Of a stretch of DNA of 62,613 bases, positions 38,732 through 47,388 are shown in pieces (the first letter of the stretch is position 1; each line of letters begins with the position of its first letter). This stretch comes from Hyphomicrobiaceae bacterium. Lineage in GTDB: Bacteria > Pseudomonadota > Alphaproteobacteria > Rhizobiales > Xanthobacteraceae. The stretch is taken from positions 1 to 62,613 of the forward strand of contig JAJPJB010000028.1 in the NCBI GenBank assembly GCA_021324465.1, written 5' to 3'. The notes below the pieces were generated by a model, which was not told the DNA's origin, did no database searches, and saw only the letters and a program-made list of their open reading frames with translations. A program made the position numbers and the translations under genes.

Positions 38732-39349
38732 ATGCATACAACTGCCGAGCACGAGACCGGGGATCTGTGGGTTTTCGGCTACGGCTCGCTGATGTGGCGT
38801 CCCGGCTTCGCCCACCTCGAATGCGTACCCGCGCGCCTCATCGGGCTGCACCGGTCGCTTTGCGTTTTTTCGTTCGTGCATCGCGGCACGCCGGAGCGGC
38901 CCGGCTTGGTGCTTGGGCTCGATCGCGGCGGCATGTGCCGCGGCATAGCCTTTCGCGTGGCAGCGGCGCGGCGCGCCGAGACGATCGCCTATTTGCGGGC
39001 CCGCGAGCAGGTCACTACCGTCTATGTCGAGACCATCCGGCAGATCGAGCTCGAAGACGAATTGCGTCGCCGCGTGCGAGCCTTGTGCTACGTCGTCGAC
39101 CGCAGCCATGTGCAATATGCCGGCCGGCTGACACTCGCCGAGCGCCTGCACCATGTGCGGCAGGGGCACGGCAAATCCGGCTCCAATCCCGATTATGTGC
39201 TGGAGACGGTGCGGGCGCTGGAAGCGCTCGGTTACCGCGAAGGCGAACTGCATTTGCTTGCCGAACAGTTGAGTGCAGGGATCAGCATTTCTGGCATGAG
39301 AGGTCAGGAATCGCCGATGACGGACCGGACCCCTGCTCCCGATGTGTGA
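38732..39349 (+). CDS. chaC: Gamma-glutamylcyclotransferase, ChaC family
   Basis: 205 residues. ChaC-type enzymes act on glutathione, giving 5-oxoproline and Cys-Gly. The motif DLWVFGYGSLMWRPGFAHLE is the diagnostic glutamate-binding loop, and PGLVLGLDRGGMCRGIAFRV completes the fold. Length (205) agrees with the family. Its 3' end overlaps the convergent plsC stop region by 46 bases, which is unusual but common in compact genomes. Cytoplasmic. Confidence 0.9.
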   Translation: MHTTAEHETGDLWVFGYGSLMWRPGFAHLECVPARLIGLHRSLCVFSFVHRGTPERPGLVLGLDRGGMCRGIAFRVAAARRAETIAYLRAREQVTTVYVETIRQIELEDELRRRVRALCYVVDRSHVQYAGRLTLAERLHHVRQGHGKSGSNPDYVLETVRALEALGYREGELHLLAEQLSAGISISGMRGQESPMTDRTPAPDV

Positions 39350-40134
39350 TCGTCGATTCCCGACTCGGCGATCAGCCGGCGGCTCGCATTTTCGATCGCG
39401 CTCTGCAGCCGGTTCATGAAGGCGTCTTTATCGAGCCCCGGCGCGATCGGCTCCAAGATTTCGACCAGAATTGTTCCCGGCTGGCGGCGCAACGATCGTC
39501 GCGGCCAATAGAGTCCCGAATTGAGCGCCAGTGGTACGCAGGGTACGCCGGCGCGGCCATAGAGATAGACGATGCCGGCTTTGTAGCTCGGTTCGGCGCC
39601 GGGCGCTCGCCGTGTGCCCTCAGGAAAGATCACGACCGGTCGATTGCGCGCAAGCGCTTGACGCGCCCGCGCCGTCATGCGCGCCAGTGCCGCCATGCCG
39701 GCGGCGCGGTCGACCGGCACCATGCCGGCCCGCCGCGCGTACCAGCCGAACAGCGGAAGCCACATCAACTCGCGCTTGAGGACGTAGGCCGGATCGCGCA
39801 GCACCGCGTAGAGCGCAAAAGTCTCCCAGGCGGACTGGTGCTTGCAGGCGACGATGCAGGCCGCCTTGGGCAGCTTGTCAAGACCGCGCCATTCCACCGT
39901 GGTGCCGCAGATGACGCGCAGCAACCAAAGACTGGTCAACGCATAAGAGCGGACGAAGGCAATCAGAACGCATCGCGGCAAGACCAATGTCGGCAGTGCT
40001 GCGAGCATGTGAACGATCAAGTTCGCATAGAACAGCGCGTTGAAGACGAGCGAACGAACCGCAATTGCCGAAGAACTGGACACCGAAGACCTGTCGCAAA
40101 GTTGTGCTCGGGCGGCCGCACGTCCGCGCGTCAC
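39304..40134 (-). CDS. plsC: 1-acylglycerol-3-phosphate acyltransferase (PlsC family), HX4E variant
   Basis: 276 residues from a GTG at 40134. Membrane-associated lysophosphatidate acyltransferase. Landmarks: hydrophobic N-terminal segments (about 25-80), the catalytic HX4D motif here HQSAWE (Glu replaces Asp), the phosphate-binding VIFPEGTRRAPG block and GVPCVPLALNSG. The Glu variant is frequent in alphaproteobacterial PlsC-like proteins I recall, so activity is likely retained. The start lies 6 bases beyond the ydcF-like stop, so the two genes form a unit. Confidence 0.88.
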   Translation of the reverse strand: MTRGRAAARAQLCDRSSVSSSSAIAVRSLVFNALFYANLIVHMLAALPTLVLPRCVLIAFVRSYALTSLWLLRVICGTTVEWRGLDKLPKAACIVACKHQSAWETFALYAVLRDPAYVLKRELMWLPLFGWYARRAGMVPVDRAAGMAALARMTARARQALARNRPVVIFPEGTRRAPGAEPSYKAGIVYLYGRAGVPCVPLALNSGLYWPRRSLRRQPGTILVEILEPIAPGLDKDAFMNRLQSAIENASRRLIAESGIDDHTSGAGVRSVIGDS

Positions 40135-40140
40135 TGCGTG

Positions 40141-40809
40141 TTATGCGCCAGCGGGCGCTTGAGGGCTCGCAGGCGATGATAGCTCGTTCGTCTGCACAAG
40201 CGCGTCGAACCGCATGCGCACTTTGGCGGCGAGATATTTGAGATATTCAGACAGCACCAGCTTGGTCGTCGCCGTGTTAGACCACCATGGCTCGATGCGC
40301 AGGCGGTCGGAGACGACCGGATAAGGGATCAGCGCAACGTCAGGAAGCTGATGCGCGATTTCGGCGAGCGCCCGCGGCATGTGATAGGCCGACGTGACCA
40401 CAATCAGCGAATTGAATTTATGCGCCAGCGCCCAGCGCCGCGCCTGAACGGCATTGCCGAGCGTGTTGAGTGCCGAATAATCAAGATCCACGCAGCAGGC
40501 GAGCAAGCGGTCGTAATCCACCACCTGATGGGCGATATCGCCGGTCGTTGTGCCGGGATTGACGCCCGTAATCAACAGCCTTTTGCCGCGGCCGGAAGAC
40601 AGCAGTTCGAGCGCATCGCTCACCCGCGACGTGCCGCCGGTCAGCACCACGATGCCATCGGCATTGCGGTCAAGCGTCACTTCCTGGCTCGGCAGGCGGG
40701 AGATGAAAAAGCCGAAGCCGACAACCAGCAGAAGGAGCGCGAGCGCGACGAGCCGGATTGCGGCCGATCGCATCCGCCGAGTCTTGACTGCCGTTCTAAG
40801 GCTGAACAT
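40141..40809 (-). CDS. YdcF family (DUF218) membrane-anchored protein
   Basis: 222 residues. One N-terminal membrane helix (about 17-40, ALALLLLVVGFGFFI), then an ElyC/SanA/YdcF-type domain with GIVVLTGGTSRVSDALELL and the conserved SAYHMPRAL. Family members are linked to envelope (peptidoglycan, O-antigen) or vancomycin phenotypes, but the reaction is unknown. Upstream of, and probably co-transcribed with, the PlsC gene. Confidence 0.85.
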   Translation of the reverse strand: MFSLRTAVKTRRMRSAAIRLVALALLLLVVGFGFFISRLPSQEVTLDRNADGIVVLTGGTSRVSDALELLSSGRGKRLLITGVNPGTTTGDIAHQVVDYDRLLACCVDLDYSALNTLGNAVQARRWALAHKFNSLIVVTSAYHMPRALAEIAHQLPDVALIPYPVVSDRLRIEPWWSNTATTKLVLSEYLKYLAAKVRMRFDALVQTNELSSPASPQAPAGA

Positions 40810-40947
40810 GGCTAGGGCTGGTTAAGGCTTGCAGGAGTTGGACTGGCTCAGGCTCGTCATCGTGGCGCGCGTTCCTCGTGCTGATCGCACGCAAACATAA
40901 GCGTTGATCAAACCATAACAGCGATTCCGGCGACAAGTTGAACTACG

Positions 40948-41931
40948 TCACTCCCGCTCGATCCTGTCCAGGGTCTGGTTGACGGTGCGCCGGGAGGTCA
41001 GCGCCGTCGCCACGGCCATCAGCACGATCAGGACGAGAATGGCAATGTAGCCCGGAATGCCGACCGAGAAGCTGCCAAACAAGGCCGCCGCTTCGTCGCC
41101 GCCCGGCGTGCCCAGAAGCCAGACATTGATCGCCTCGATCAAGCCGAACAGCGCGATCGCCGCGCCGCCGCCGATGGCGCCGCCCTTGAGTCCCAAGAGG
41201 AGAAAGTGCCGCTGAAATTGTTTGGCGATGAAGCTGTCGGTGGCACCGACATAATGCAGCACCTCCACGATCGCCTGGTTGGTCGCCATCGCGCCGCGGG
41301 TTGCAAAGGTGACCGACAGCACGGTCACGGCGAGGACGAGAGCCAGGATCGCCGCGCCTATGGCGACCGCGGTTTCCGCCATCGCACGCATGCGGGCGAT
41401 CCAGCCGCGATGGTCGTCAAGCGTGGCGCTCGGTACCTTGGCTGCAAGGGTCTTGCCCATCGCGGCAAAATCCGGCCTGGCGCCGGACAGGAGTTTCACC
41501 ACGATCATGCGCGGGATGGGCAGATCGCTGAGCACCAGACCGGAGCCCAGCCACGGCTCGATCAGCTGCGCGGATTCCTGTTTGGTGAAGGCGCGCACTT
41601 GGGCGATCCCGGCGGTTCCCTGCGCGATATCGATCGCCGCGCGCACATCCGCATCGATGTCACGGCCGGAGACCGGCCGCACCTGGATCGTCACTTCGCG
41701 ACTTACATCGGATTGCCAGTCACTCGCCGAGCCGACCACCATCATCATCGCTCCGGTCGTCAGCGCGGCGAGAAAGGTGAGGATGGCGATAACCGCGGTC
41801 AGCGCGCGCCCGGCGATCGATCCGCTCGGCACGATCGGGCTTGGCACTTCGGGCGCGAGCGCATGCATGGAGCCGGAACTGCCGGCGTCCCAAGGCTCGG
41901 CCATTCTTTCGAGCGGCTCAAGCGTCGACAT
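40948..41931 (-). CDS. ftsX: Cell division ABC transporter permease FtsX
   Basis: 327 residues from the ATG at 41931. FtsX pairs with FtsE to regulate periplasmic amidases during septation. A long cytoplasmic N-terminus (about 40 residues) is followed by membrane helix 1 (ALTAVIAILTFLAALTTGAM), an extracellular domain (SREVTIQVRPVSGRDIDADV), and three C-terminal helices (about 190-215, 240-265, 290-315). A TTG at 41937 could add two residues. It starts 18 bases after the ftsE stop, separated by a 16-bp tandem repeat. Confidence 0.9.
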   Translation of the reverse strand: MSTLEPLERMAEPWDAGSSGSMHALAPEVPSPIVPSGSIAGRALTAVIAILTFLAALTTGAMMMVVGSASDWQSDVSREVTIQVRPVSGRDIDADVRAAIDIAQGTAGIAQVRAFTKQESAQLIEPWLGSGLVLSDLPIPRMIVVKLLSGARPDFAAMGKTLAAKVPSATLDDHRGWIARMRAMAETAVAIGAAILALVLAVTVLSVTFATRGAMATNQAIVEVLHYVGATDSFIAKQFQRHFLLLGLKGGAIGGGAAIALFGLIEAINVWLLGTPGGDEAAALFGSFSVGIPGYIAILVLIVLMAVATALTSRRTVNQTLDRIERE

Positions 41932-41960
41932 GTTCAATCGTAAACATGTTCAATCGTAAA
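41929..41960. repeat. Exact 16-bp tandem duplication at the ftsE-ftsX junction
   Basis: CATGTTCAATCGTAAA at 41929-41944 is repeated exactly at 41945-41960. It covers the end of ftsE, its stop codon, the spacer and the ftsX start codon, and has moved the start away from ftsE. The original arrangement probably overlapped or abutted. Confidence 0.95.
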
Positions 41961-42609
41961 CATGCAGCCGTCCTTCGTGCAGCACCAGGCGGCGCGCGTC
42001 GTATTCGTCCATCAGCGCGATGTCGTGGGTGGCGATGACGACCGAGGTTCCGGACTTGTAGAGTTCGATGAACAGCCGCAGCAGGCGCTGGCCAAGGTTG
42101 GGATCGACATTGCCGGTCGGTTCGTCGGCGAGCAGAAGCTGCGGCCGCGCAATGACCGCGCGCGCAATCGCGGCGCGCTGCTTTTCGCCGCCTGAGAGCA
42201 CCGGCGGCAGCGCCCCCATGCGTTCGCCGAGCCCGACCCAATGCAAGAGTTCGACGACCTCGTGGCGATACGAGGCCTCGTCTTTGCCCAAGACGCGTAG
42301 CGGCAGCGAGACGTTCTCGTAGGTCGTCAAATGATCGAGCAGCCGAAAATCCTGGAACACGATGCCAATGCGGCGACGCAGGGCGGCGCGGCGGTCCTTG
42401 TCGATGGTCGCCGTATCGCGGTCGAACATGGTGATCAAGCCGCGGGTCGGCCGCAGCAGCAGAAACATCATGCGCAACAGCGACGTCTTGCCCGCTCCCG
42501 ACGGTCCGGTGAGAAACTGGAACGAATGTCTGTCGATACTAAAGCTGAGGTCGCGCAGAATCTCAGGGCCTAGCCCATAGCGCAGACCGACATTCTCGAA
42601 TCGGATCAC
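41950..42609 (-). CDS. ftsE: Cell division ABC transporter ATP-binding protein FtsE
   Basis: 219 residues from the GTG at 42609, which has GGAGAAGC just before it; the ATG at 42678 would add 23 non-conserved residues. Walker A GPSGAGKTSLL, Q-loop FQDFRLLDHLT, signature LSGGEKQRAAIARAV and Walker B LLLADEPTGNVD are all present, and the FtsE-specific start VIRFENVGLRYG is seen. It binds FtsX at the inner membrane. Confidence 0.93.
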   Translation of the reverse strand: MIRFENVGLRYGLGPEILRDLSFSIDRHSFQFLTGPSGAGKTSLLRMMFLLLRPTRGLITMFDRDTATIDKDRRAALRRRIGIVFQDFRLLDHLTTYENVSLPLRVLGKDEASYRHEVVELLHWVGLGERMGALPPVLSGGEKQRAAIARAVIARPQLLLADEPTGNVDPNLGQRLLRLFIELYKSGTSVVIATHDIALMDEYDARRLVLHEGRLHVYD

Positions 42610-42839
42610 ACGCTTCTCCGAGGTGGCACGCGGGTTCACTCGCAGCCCAAGGCGCGCGCACGGCAACCGCAGCAGCAACTCAAATCGGCAGCCCTAGCCG
42701 GCGATTCGCCCTTGGCGCCAATTTAACATCCCCATGATGGATTTGGGCCTCTCGCTCCGTGGCGCGCTTTGGTTTCCAATCCGTTAACACTTGGCCTGTT
42801 AGGGTCGCCGGCAAAGGTGCGCCGCTTGCGGATTCGCCG

Positions 42840-43793
42840 ATGCTGATCGTCTGCCCGACCTGCGCTACATCCTACGATGTCGACGTGGCAAGCCTGCGGC
42901 CAAATGGCCGCAAAGTGCGCTGCGTGCGCTGCCGCACGGTGTGGATGGCCGAGCTGTCGCATGCCGACAAGCTGATTGCCGCGGCCGAAGCCCTGGGGCC
43001 GGTGCGCCGGGCCGTTGCCGCTGTGGCCGAAGCGAGCGCGGCTGAGGCTGCGGCGCCCGAGCAGGCGCACGAACCCGCCCGGCCGGCTTTTGACCCGGCG
43101 CAGGCCTGGTTCGATGGCAAAGAAGACGGCCCGCCCGGCGCGGCTGAAGCGGAACCCGATGAGGCCGGCGACACCGCGGAGCTGGAGTCGCCGCCGATTG
43201 CTCCCGGCGGCCCCGACCAGGAGAGCGACCGGGAGAGCGACCGGGAGGCGTCCGCCCATGATGAAATATCTGCCGCACCGCCGATCGAGGATATCGAGAC
43301 TTCGGCGGCACGCCGCGCCCCCAAGCGGGCCGCCAATTCCTGGCGCTGGCCTCTGTCAGGCCTGCAGTCGGGCATCCTGGCTCTGGCGCTGATCGACGCC
43401 ATTATCATCGGCTGGCGGGTCGATCTGGTGCGGCTCATGCCGCAGACCGCGTCCTTTTATGCCGCGCTCGGCATGCCGGTGAATCTGCGCGGGCTCGCCT
43501 TCGAGAATCTCAGCACCGCGACCGAACAGCACGACGGCGTGCCCATCCTGGTCGTGCAAGGCGATATCATCAACGAGACGCGCAAGATGGTTGACGTACC
43601 GCGCCTGCGCTTTGCCGTGCGCAATGCCGCGCGGCAAGAGCTCTATTCCTGGACCGCGGTCCTGCCGCGCACGCTATTGTCGCCGCGGGACGCCGTGCCG
43701 TTCCACACCCGGCTCGCTTCGCCGCCGCCAGATGCGCATGACGTCCTGGTGCGCTTCCTCAATCGCAATGATCTGCTTTCAGGATCGCGCTGA
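42840..43793 (+). CDS. MJ0042/zinc-ribbon and DUF3426-type protein
   Basis: 317 residues from the ATG at 42840. An N-terminal zinc finger (CPTCATSYDV...VRCVRCRTVW) is followed by an acidic, Ala/Glu-rich linker (about 60-180) with the duplicated ESDRESDRE, a membrane helix (about 195-220, LQSGILALALIDAIIIGW) and a C-terminal extracytoplasmic domain (FENLSTATEQHDGVPILVVQ). The zinc-ribbon + TM architecture is typical of alphaproteobacterial DUF3426 proteins of unknown function. Its stop overlaps the cpdR start by one base. Confidence 0.8.
   Translation: MLIVCPTCATSYDVDVASLRPNGRKVRCVRCRTVWMAELSHADKLIAAAEALGPVRRAVAAVAEASAAEAAAPEQAHEPARPAFDPAQAWFDGKEDGPPGAAEAEPDEAGDTAELESPPIAPGGPDQESDRESDREASAHDEISAAPPIEDIETSAARRAPKRAANSWRWPLSGLQSGILALALIDAIIIGWRVDLVRLMPQTASFYAALGMPVNLRGLAFENLSTATEQHDGVPILVVQGDIINETRKMVDVPRLRFAVRNAARQELYSWTAVLPRTLLSPRDAVPFHTRLASPPPDAHDVLVRFLNRNDLLSGSR
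43221..43244 (+). repeat. 12-bp exact tandem duplication in the zinc-ribbon gene
   Basis: GAGAGCGACCGG occurs twice in a row, in frame, encoding ESDR twice within the acidic linker. It adds to the other short tandem duplications in this window. Confidence 0.85.
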
Positions 43794-44170
43794 TGGCCAA
43801 GATACTGCTCGCCGAAGACGAAGAGGCGCTGCGCGCGATGTGCGCGCGCGGCCTCAAGATTGCCGGCCACGACGTTGCGACGGCCGCTGATGGCAGCGAG
43901 GCGCTGGATATGCTCAGGCGCGGGGACGGACAGTTCGATCTTCTGCTCACCGATATTCGCATGCCGATCATGGACGGCATTGCGCTGGCGCTCGCCGCTG
44001 CCCGCGATTTTCCAGATCTCACGATTTTGCTGATGACCGGCTACGCCGACCAACGCGAACGCGCGCACGGTCTTGATGCGCTGATCCATGACGTGATCGC
44101 CAAGCCGTTTACGCTTGCGGTGCTGCGCGGCGCCGTGGACGAGGCGCTGGCGGTGAGGGTGCGCCGATAG
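43793..44170 (+). CDS. cpdR: Cell-cycle response regulator CpdR
   Basis: 125-residue stand-alone receiver domain. Seen: acidic pair in LLAEDEEALR, phospho-acceptor Asp in LLLTDIRMPIMDGIALALAA, Thr in ILLMTGYADQRERAHGLDA and Lys in HDVIAKPFTL. The stretch LTDIRMPIMDGIALALAAAR is a hallmark of CpdR, which when unphosphorylated localises ClpXP for CtrA and other cell-cycle proteolysis in Alphaproteobacteria. Overlaps the preceding stop by one base. Confidence 0.93.
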   Translation: MAKILLAEDEEALRAMCARGLKIAGHDVATAADGSEALDMLRRGDGQFDLLLTDIRMPIMDGIALALAAARDFPDLTILLMTGYADQRERAHGLDALIHDVIAKPFTLAVLRGAVDEALAVRVRR

Positions 44171-44172
44171 CC

Positions 44173-45150
44173 TCAATTTTCGTCGGACACCGCGTAGGGC
44201 CGCGGCAGCTCGGCGGGCAATCCCGGATGGGCCCGGCCGAAATCGGGCGCAGGCGAATCCTGGCCGATCTCGACGATGCCGCGCCGGATCGCGCGGGTGC
44301 GCGTGAAATGATCAAACAGGGCAGCGCCGTCGCCGCGGCGAATCGCGCGCGTCAATTGCGACAGGTCCTCGTTGAACGTGCCGAGCATTTCCAAGACGGC
44401 ATCCTTGTTGGCGAGAAACACGTCGCGCCACATGGTCGGGTCGGACGCGGCGATGCGGGTGAAGTCGCGGAAGCCGCCGGCTGAAAACTTCAGCACTTCC
44501 GAACGGGTGACCTCGGCGAGTTCGTCGGCGGTACCGACGATCGTGTAGGCGATGAGATGCGGCAGATGGCTGGTGATCGCCAGCACCAGATCATGATGCT
44601 CGGCCGGCATGGATTCGACGTTGGCGCCGAGCAGGCGCCAGAACGCGGCAAGCCTCTCGATGACGGCCGGATCGGCATTGTCCGGGGGGGTGAGAATGCA
44701 CCAGCGGCCGACAAACAATTCGGCAAAGCCCGCATCCGGGCCGGAATGCTCGGTGCCCGCAACCGGATGCGCTGGCACGAAATGCACGCCGTTGGGAATA
44801 TGCGGCCCCATGTCGCGCACAATCGCCGCCTTGACCGAGCCGACGTCGGAGACCACGGCGCCCGGTTTGAGACGGTCGCCGATCTCACGCGCGACCTCGC
44901 CGCAGGCGCCGACCGGCACGCAAACGATCACGAGATCGGCGCCGTCGACCGCCGCCGCATTGGTCTCGAGCACCTGATCCGCAAGGCCAAGCTCGGCGAC
45001 CCGGCGTCGGGTCGCCGGCGAGCGCGCGCTCGCCGTGATCTTGCGCACGGCGCCTTGCGCGCGTGCGGCACGCGCGATCGACGAGCCGATCAGGCCGACG
45101 CCAATCAAAGCAAGATGATTAAAGATCGGGCCAGGCTTGCTCACAGACAT
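44173..45150 (-). CDS. tyrA: Prephenate/arogenate dehydrogenase TyrA
   Basis: 325 residues, NAD(P)-dependent step to tyrosine. N-terminal Rossmann motif LALIGVGLIGSSIARAARAQ; PVGACGEVAREIGDRLKPGA and the substrate-binding HPVAGTEHSGPDAGF with conserved His/Arg follow, then an all-helical domain. No chorismate mutase fused, but a separate AroQ gene lies in the same operon. Separated from hisC by 42 bases. Confidence 0.92.
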   Translation of the reverse strand: MSVSKPGPIFNHLALIGVGLIGSSIARAARAQGAVRKITASARSPATRRRVAELGLADQVLETNAAAVDGADLVIVCVPVGACGEVAREIGDRLKPGAVVSDVGSVKAAIVRDMGPHIPNGVHFVPAHPVAGTEHSGPDAGFAELFVGRWCILTPPDNADPAVIERLAAFWRLLGANVESMPAEHHDLVLAITSHLPHLIAYTIVGTADELAEVTRSEVLKFSAGGFRDFTRIAASDPTMWRDVFLANKDAVLEMLGTFNEDLSQLTRAIRRGDGAALFDHFTRTRAIRRGIVEIGQDSPAPDFGRAHPGLPAELPRPYAVSDEN

Positions 45151-45192
45151 CTCCGTTCGCGCGAACGCGGCTCGGCGTTTCGCGCGGACGCG

Positions 45193-46293
45193 TTACGATT
45201 GCGCTAAAAAATCGCTCAATGCCGCGACAGTGAGACGGTTTGCCTCCTCCGTACCGACACTCATGCGCAGCGCATTCGGCAGCTTGTAGGCGGTGGTCTG
45301 CCGCAGAATGAGTCCGCGCGCTGAGAGGAAAGCGTCGGCATCTTCGGCGGTGCGGCCCTTGGTCTGCGGGAAATGGATCAGCACGAAGTTGGCGACGCTC
45401 GGCGTCACGGTGAGCCCGAGCTTGCCGATCTCTTCCGTCAGCCAATTAAGCCAGCGCGTGTTGTGCGCGCGCGAGCGCTCCTGATGCTCGACGTCTTCGA
45501 TCGCAGCAATGCCGGCAGCGATCGCCGGCCCGTTGGTATTGAACGGCCCGCGGATGCGGTTGATGACATCTACCACATGCGCCGGCGCAAACATCCAGCC
45601 GAGCCGCAAGGCGGCGAGTCCGTGAATTTTTGAAAACGTGCGGCACATCACGACATTTTCCGAGGTCGCGACCAGCTCGATGCCGGATTCATAGTCGTTG
45701 CGGACGACATATTCAGCGTAAGCCGCGTCGAGCACCAGCAGCACGTTACCGGGCAGGCCGCGATGCAGCCGCTTGATCTCGTCGAAGGACAGGGCCGTGC
45801 CGGTCGGATTATTCGGGTTGGCGAGAAAGACCATTTTGGTCTTGTTCGTCACCGCGGCCAGAATCGTGTCGACGTCCGCCGTGTAATTCTTCTCCGGCGC
45901 CACGACTGGCGTCGCGCCCGCGCCAAGGATCGCGATCGGATAGATCAAAAAGCCGTGCGTCGTGTAGATCGCCTGGTCGCCGTCGACCAGATAGGCTTGC
46001 GCAAGCAGATGCAGCAAATCGTCGGAGCCGGCGCCGCAGACGATGCGCTAGGGATCGAGGCCGAACTGCCGGCCGATCGCCTCCCGCAGATCGCTCGCCG
46101 CACCGTCGGGGTAATCGTGCAGATGGTCCGCCCATGCCTTGTAAGCCGCGACCGCGCGCGGGCTCGGTCCGAGCGGTGACTCGTTCGACGACAATTTGTA
46201 CACCTTGGCCGCATTGGGCGCGCGGCTCTTGCCCGGCACATAGGGCTTGATGCCGAGCACGCCGGGCCGTGGTTGCGGACGCATCGCGGTCAT
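45193..46293 (-). pseudogene. hisC: Histidinol-phosphate/aromatic aminotransferase HisC with in-frame amber stop at codon 82
   Basis: The reading frame of 366 residues is intact except for one TAG at 46048-46050, after GRQFGLDP and before [20 protein letters not shown]. Both flanks are canonical His[19 protein letters not shown] upstream, PNNPTGTAL, the PLP-Lys region [20 protein letters not shown] and the C-terminal [14 protein letters not shown] downstream. Relatives have Gln, Glu or Ala at this place, so a single change (CAG or GAG to TAG) explains it. Restart is poor (TTG at 46017). It lies between chorismate mutase and tyrA, so it may serve Tyr/Phe as well as His. Sequencing error must be excluded. 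Confidence 0.88.
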
Positions 46294-46345
46294 TCTCTAT
46301 GCTGCTCCAAACAATCCTTTGCTCCCTCCTTTCAAGGAGAGATGT

Positions 46346-47188
46346 TCATTTCTCGGGCACCGTATAACGGGTCGCGTGACTGCCGACGAGGGCCTTGGAG
46401 CGGATCGACGCGCCGATCCCAAGGAGGGCCTCGGCGACGCCGTCGATGCCGCCGCGCGCGACGGAGACCAATAGACCGGCGCCGTCAAAGGCGCGGTCAG
46501 GCACGGCAATCACATCGCCAAGCGGTGCCAGGGCGCTGACTGCTGCCGCGCTCCAGCCGGACACGCGCATGCTCCAGACTTCGGTTTCGGTGACCATGGC
46601 ATCGGGGGTAACCCGGGAAATCACGAAGACCGGCATGGCGGCCGGGTGATCGGCCCGTTCCACGAACGGCAGCCGCGCGATGATTTTCGGCGCGCTGTCG
46701 AACTCGAGCGCCGCCCACCATGGGCCTGCGCCCGCGGTGGCGAAAGCGGGAATGAGCCCAAGATCGCCCCGCGATTCCGTCACCGCCTCGACAACGCTGG
46801 AGGCGCCCATATGCGGCACAAAGGGGACGGTGAAGCCGAAATGAAAGCGGGCGGAATCGCGCATCAGCGCATCGCCGGCGGACAGATCGGCATGGACCGA
46901 AAACGGCGCCTGCACATAGGTGAAGGTCGAGATGATGACGCGCCAAATGCTCTCGGCGGTGTCAAGCGGCAGGCTGCCGTGATGCCGCTTGACCAGGCGG
47001 CGCATCATATCGGCTTCGCGGGCGGGGCGGAAAGCAGAGCCGGATTCCTGTGTTTTCTTGACTGCAATCAGCCGGTCGATGATCTCGCCGCGCTCGATCA
47101 ACAATTCATGCATCTTGGCGTCAATGCGGTCGATTTCGCTCCGCAGATCGGCGAGGGAGGGCGTGCTTTGGCGCGGCGGCTTGGGCAT
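46346..47188 (-). CDS. Chorismate mutase (AroQ type) with prephenate dehydratase-like C-terminal region
   Basis: 280 residues from the ATG at 47188 (MPKPPRQSTPSLADLRSEID). The first about 90 residues are an AroQ helical chorismate mutase with SLADLRSEIDRIDAKMHELL, the cofactor-free signature arginine/lysine positions and ESIWRVIIS. The remaining about 190 residues resemble the periplasmic-binding fold of prephenate dehydratase-like domains (FGFTVPFVPHMGASSVVEAV), but without the full PheA catalytic motif I can recognise; it may be regulatory. First gene of the minus-strand aroQ-hisC-tyrA cluster. Confidence 0.85.
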   Translation of the reverse strand: MPKPPRQSTPSLADLRSEIDRIDAKMHELLIERGEIIDRLIAVKKTQESGSAFRPAREADMMRRLVKRHHGSLPLDTAESIWRVIISTFTYVQAPFSVHADLSAGDALMRDSARFHFGFTVPFVPHMGASSVVEAVTESRGDLGLIPAFATAGAGPWWAALEFDSAPKIIARLPFVERADHPAAMPVFVISRVTPDAMVTETEVWSMRVSGWSAAAVSALAPLGDVIAVPDRAFDGAGLLVSVARGGIDGVAEALLGIGASIRSKALVGSHATRYTVPEK

Positions 47189-47250
47189 GGCGAATTCCGG
47201 CAAATCGGCCCGATTGATAGGTGTGGTTAAGCCCGAAAGCAAAGAAAACG

Positions 47251-47278
47251 TTGACTTGGGGACGAACGGGCCTATTTA
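47251..47278 (+). promoter_or_regulatory. Sigma-70-type promoter for metX-metW
   Basis: TTGACT (47251-47256), 16-base spacer, TATTTA (47273-47278). A leader of about 105 bases precedes the metX start. I checked the leader for a SAM-II riboswitch and did not find a convincing one. Confidence 0.5.
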
Positions 47279-47388
47279 CGCCCCTCTGGTCGCCGCTGCG
47301 CTTGCTGCATCGCGCCGGCAGACGTGGCATTGTTGGCAGCCGCGGTGTTGTTGAAACATTGTAAGAGCCTGTGCGGTAGGAAAAAGCG

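Noticed and set aside
38559-38741. 60-residue protein over the 21-bp repeats
   Set aside because: The peptide repeat (EKWQPVPDKWQP) just reflects the DNA repeat; no ribosome-binding site is evident.
44173-45150. TyrA as a bifunctional chorismate mutase-prephenate dehydrogenase
   Set aside because: The protein starts directly with the NAD-binding fold; the AroQ domain is in a separate gene of the same cluster.
46048-46050. TAG in hisC read as pyrrolysine or programmed readthrough
   Set aside because: No downstream element or known Pyl machinery is seen, and relatives have a normal residue there. A point mutation or sequencing error is simpler.
47279-47388. SAM-II-type riboswitch in the metX leader
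   Set aside because: The expected stem with the U-rich loop and the downstream pairing segment are not recognisable, and only GC-rich sequence is seen. A covariance search could change this.
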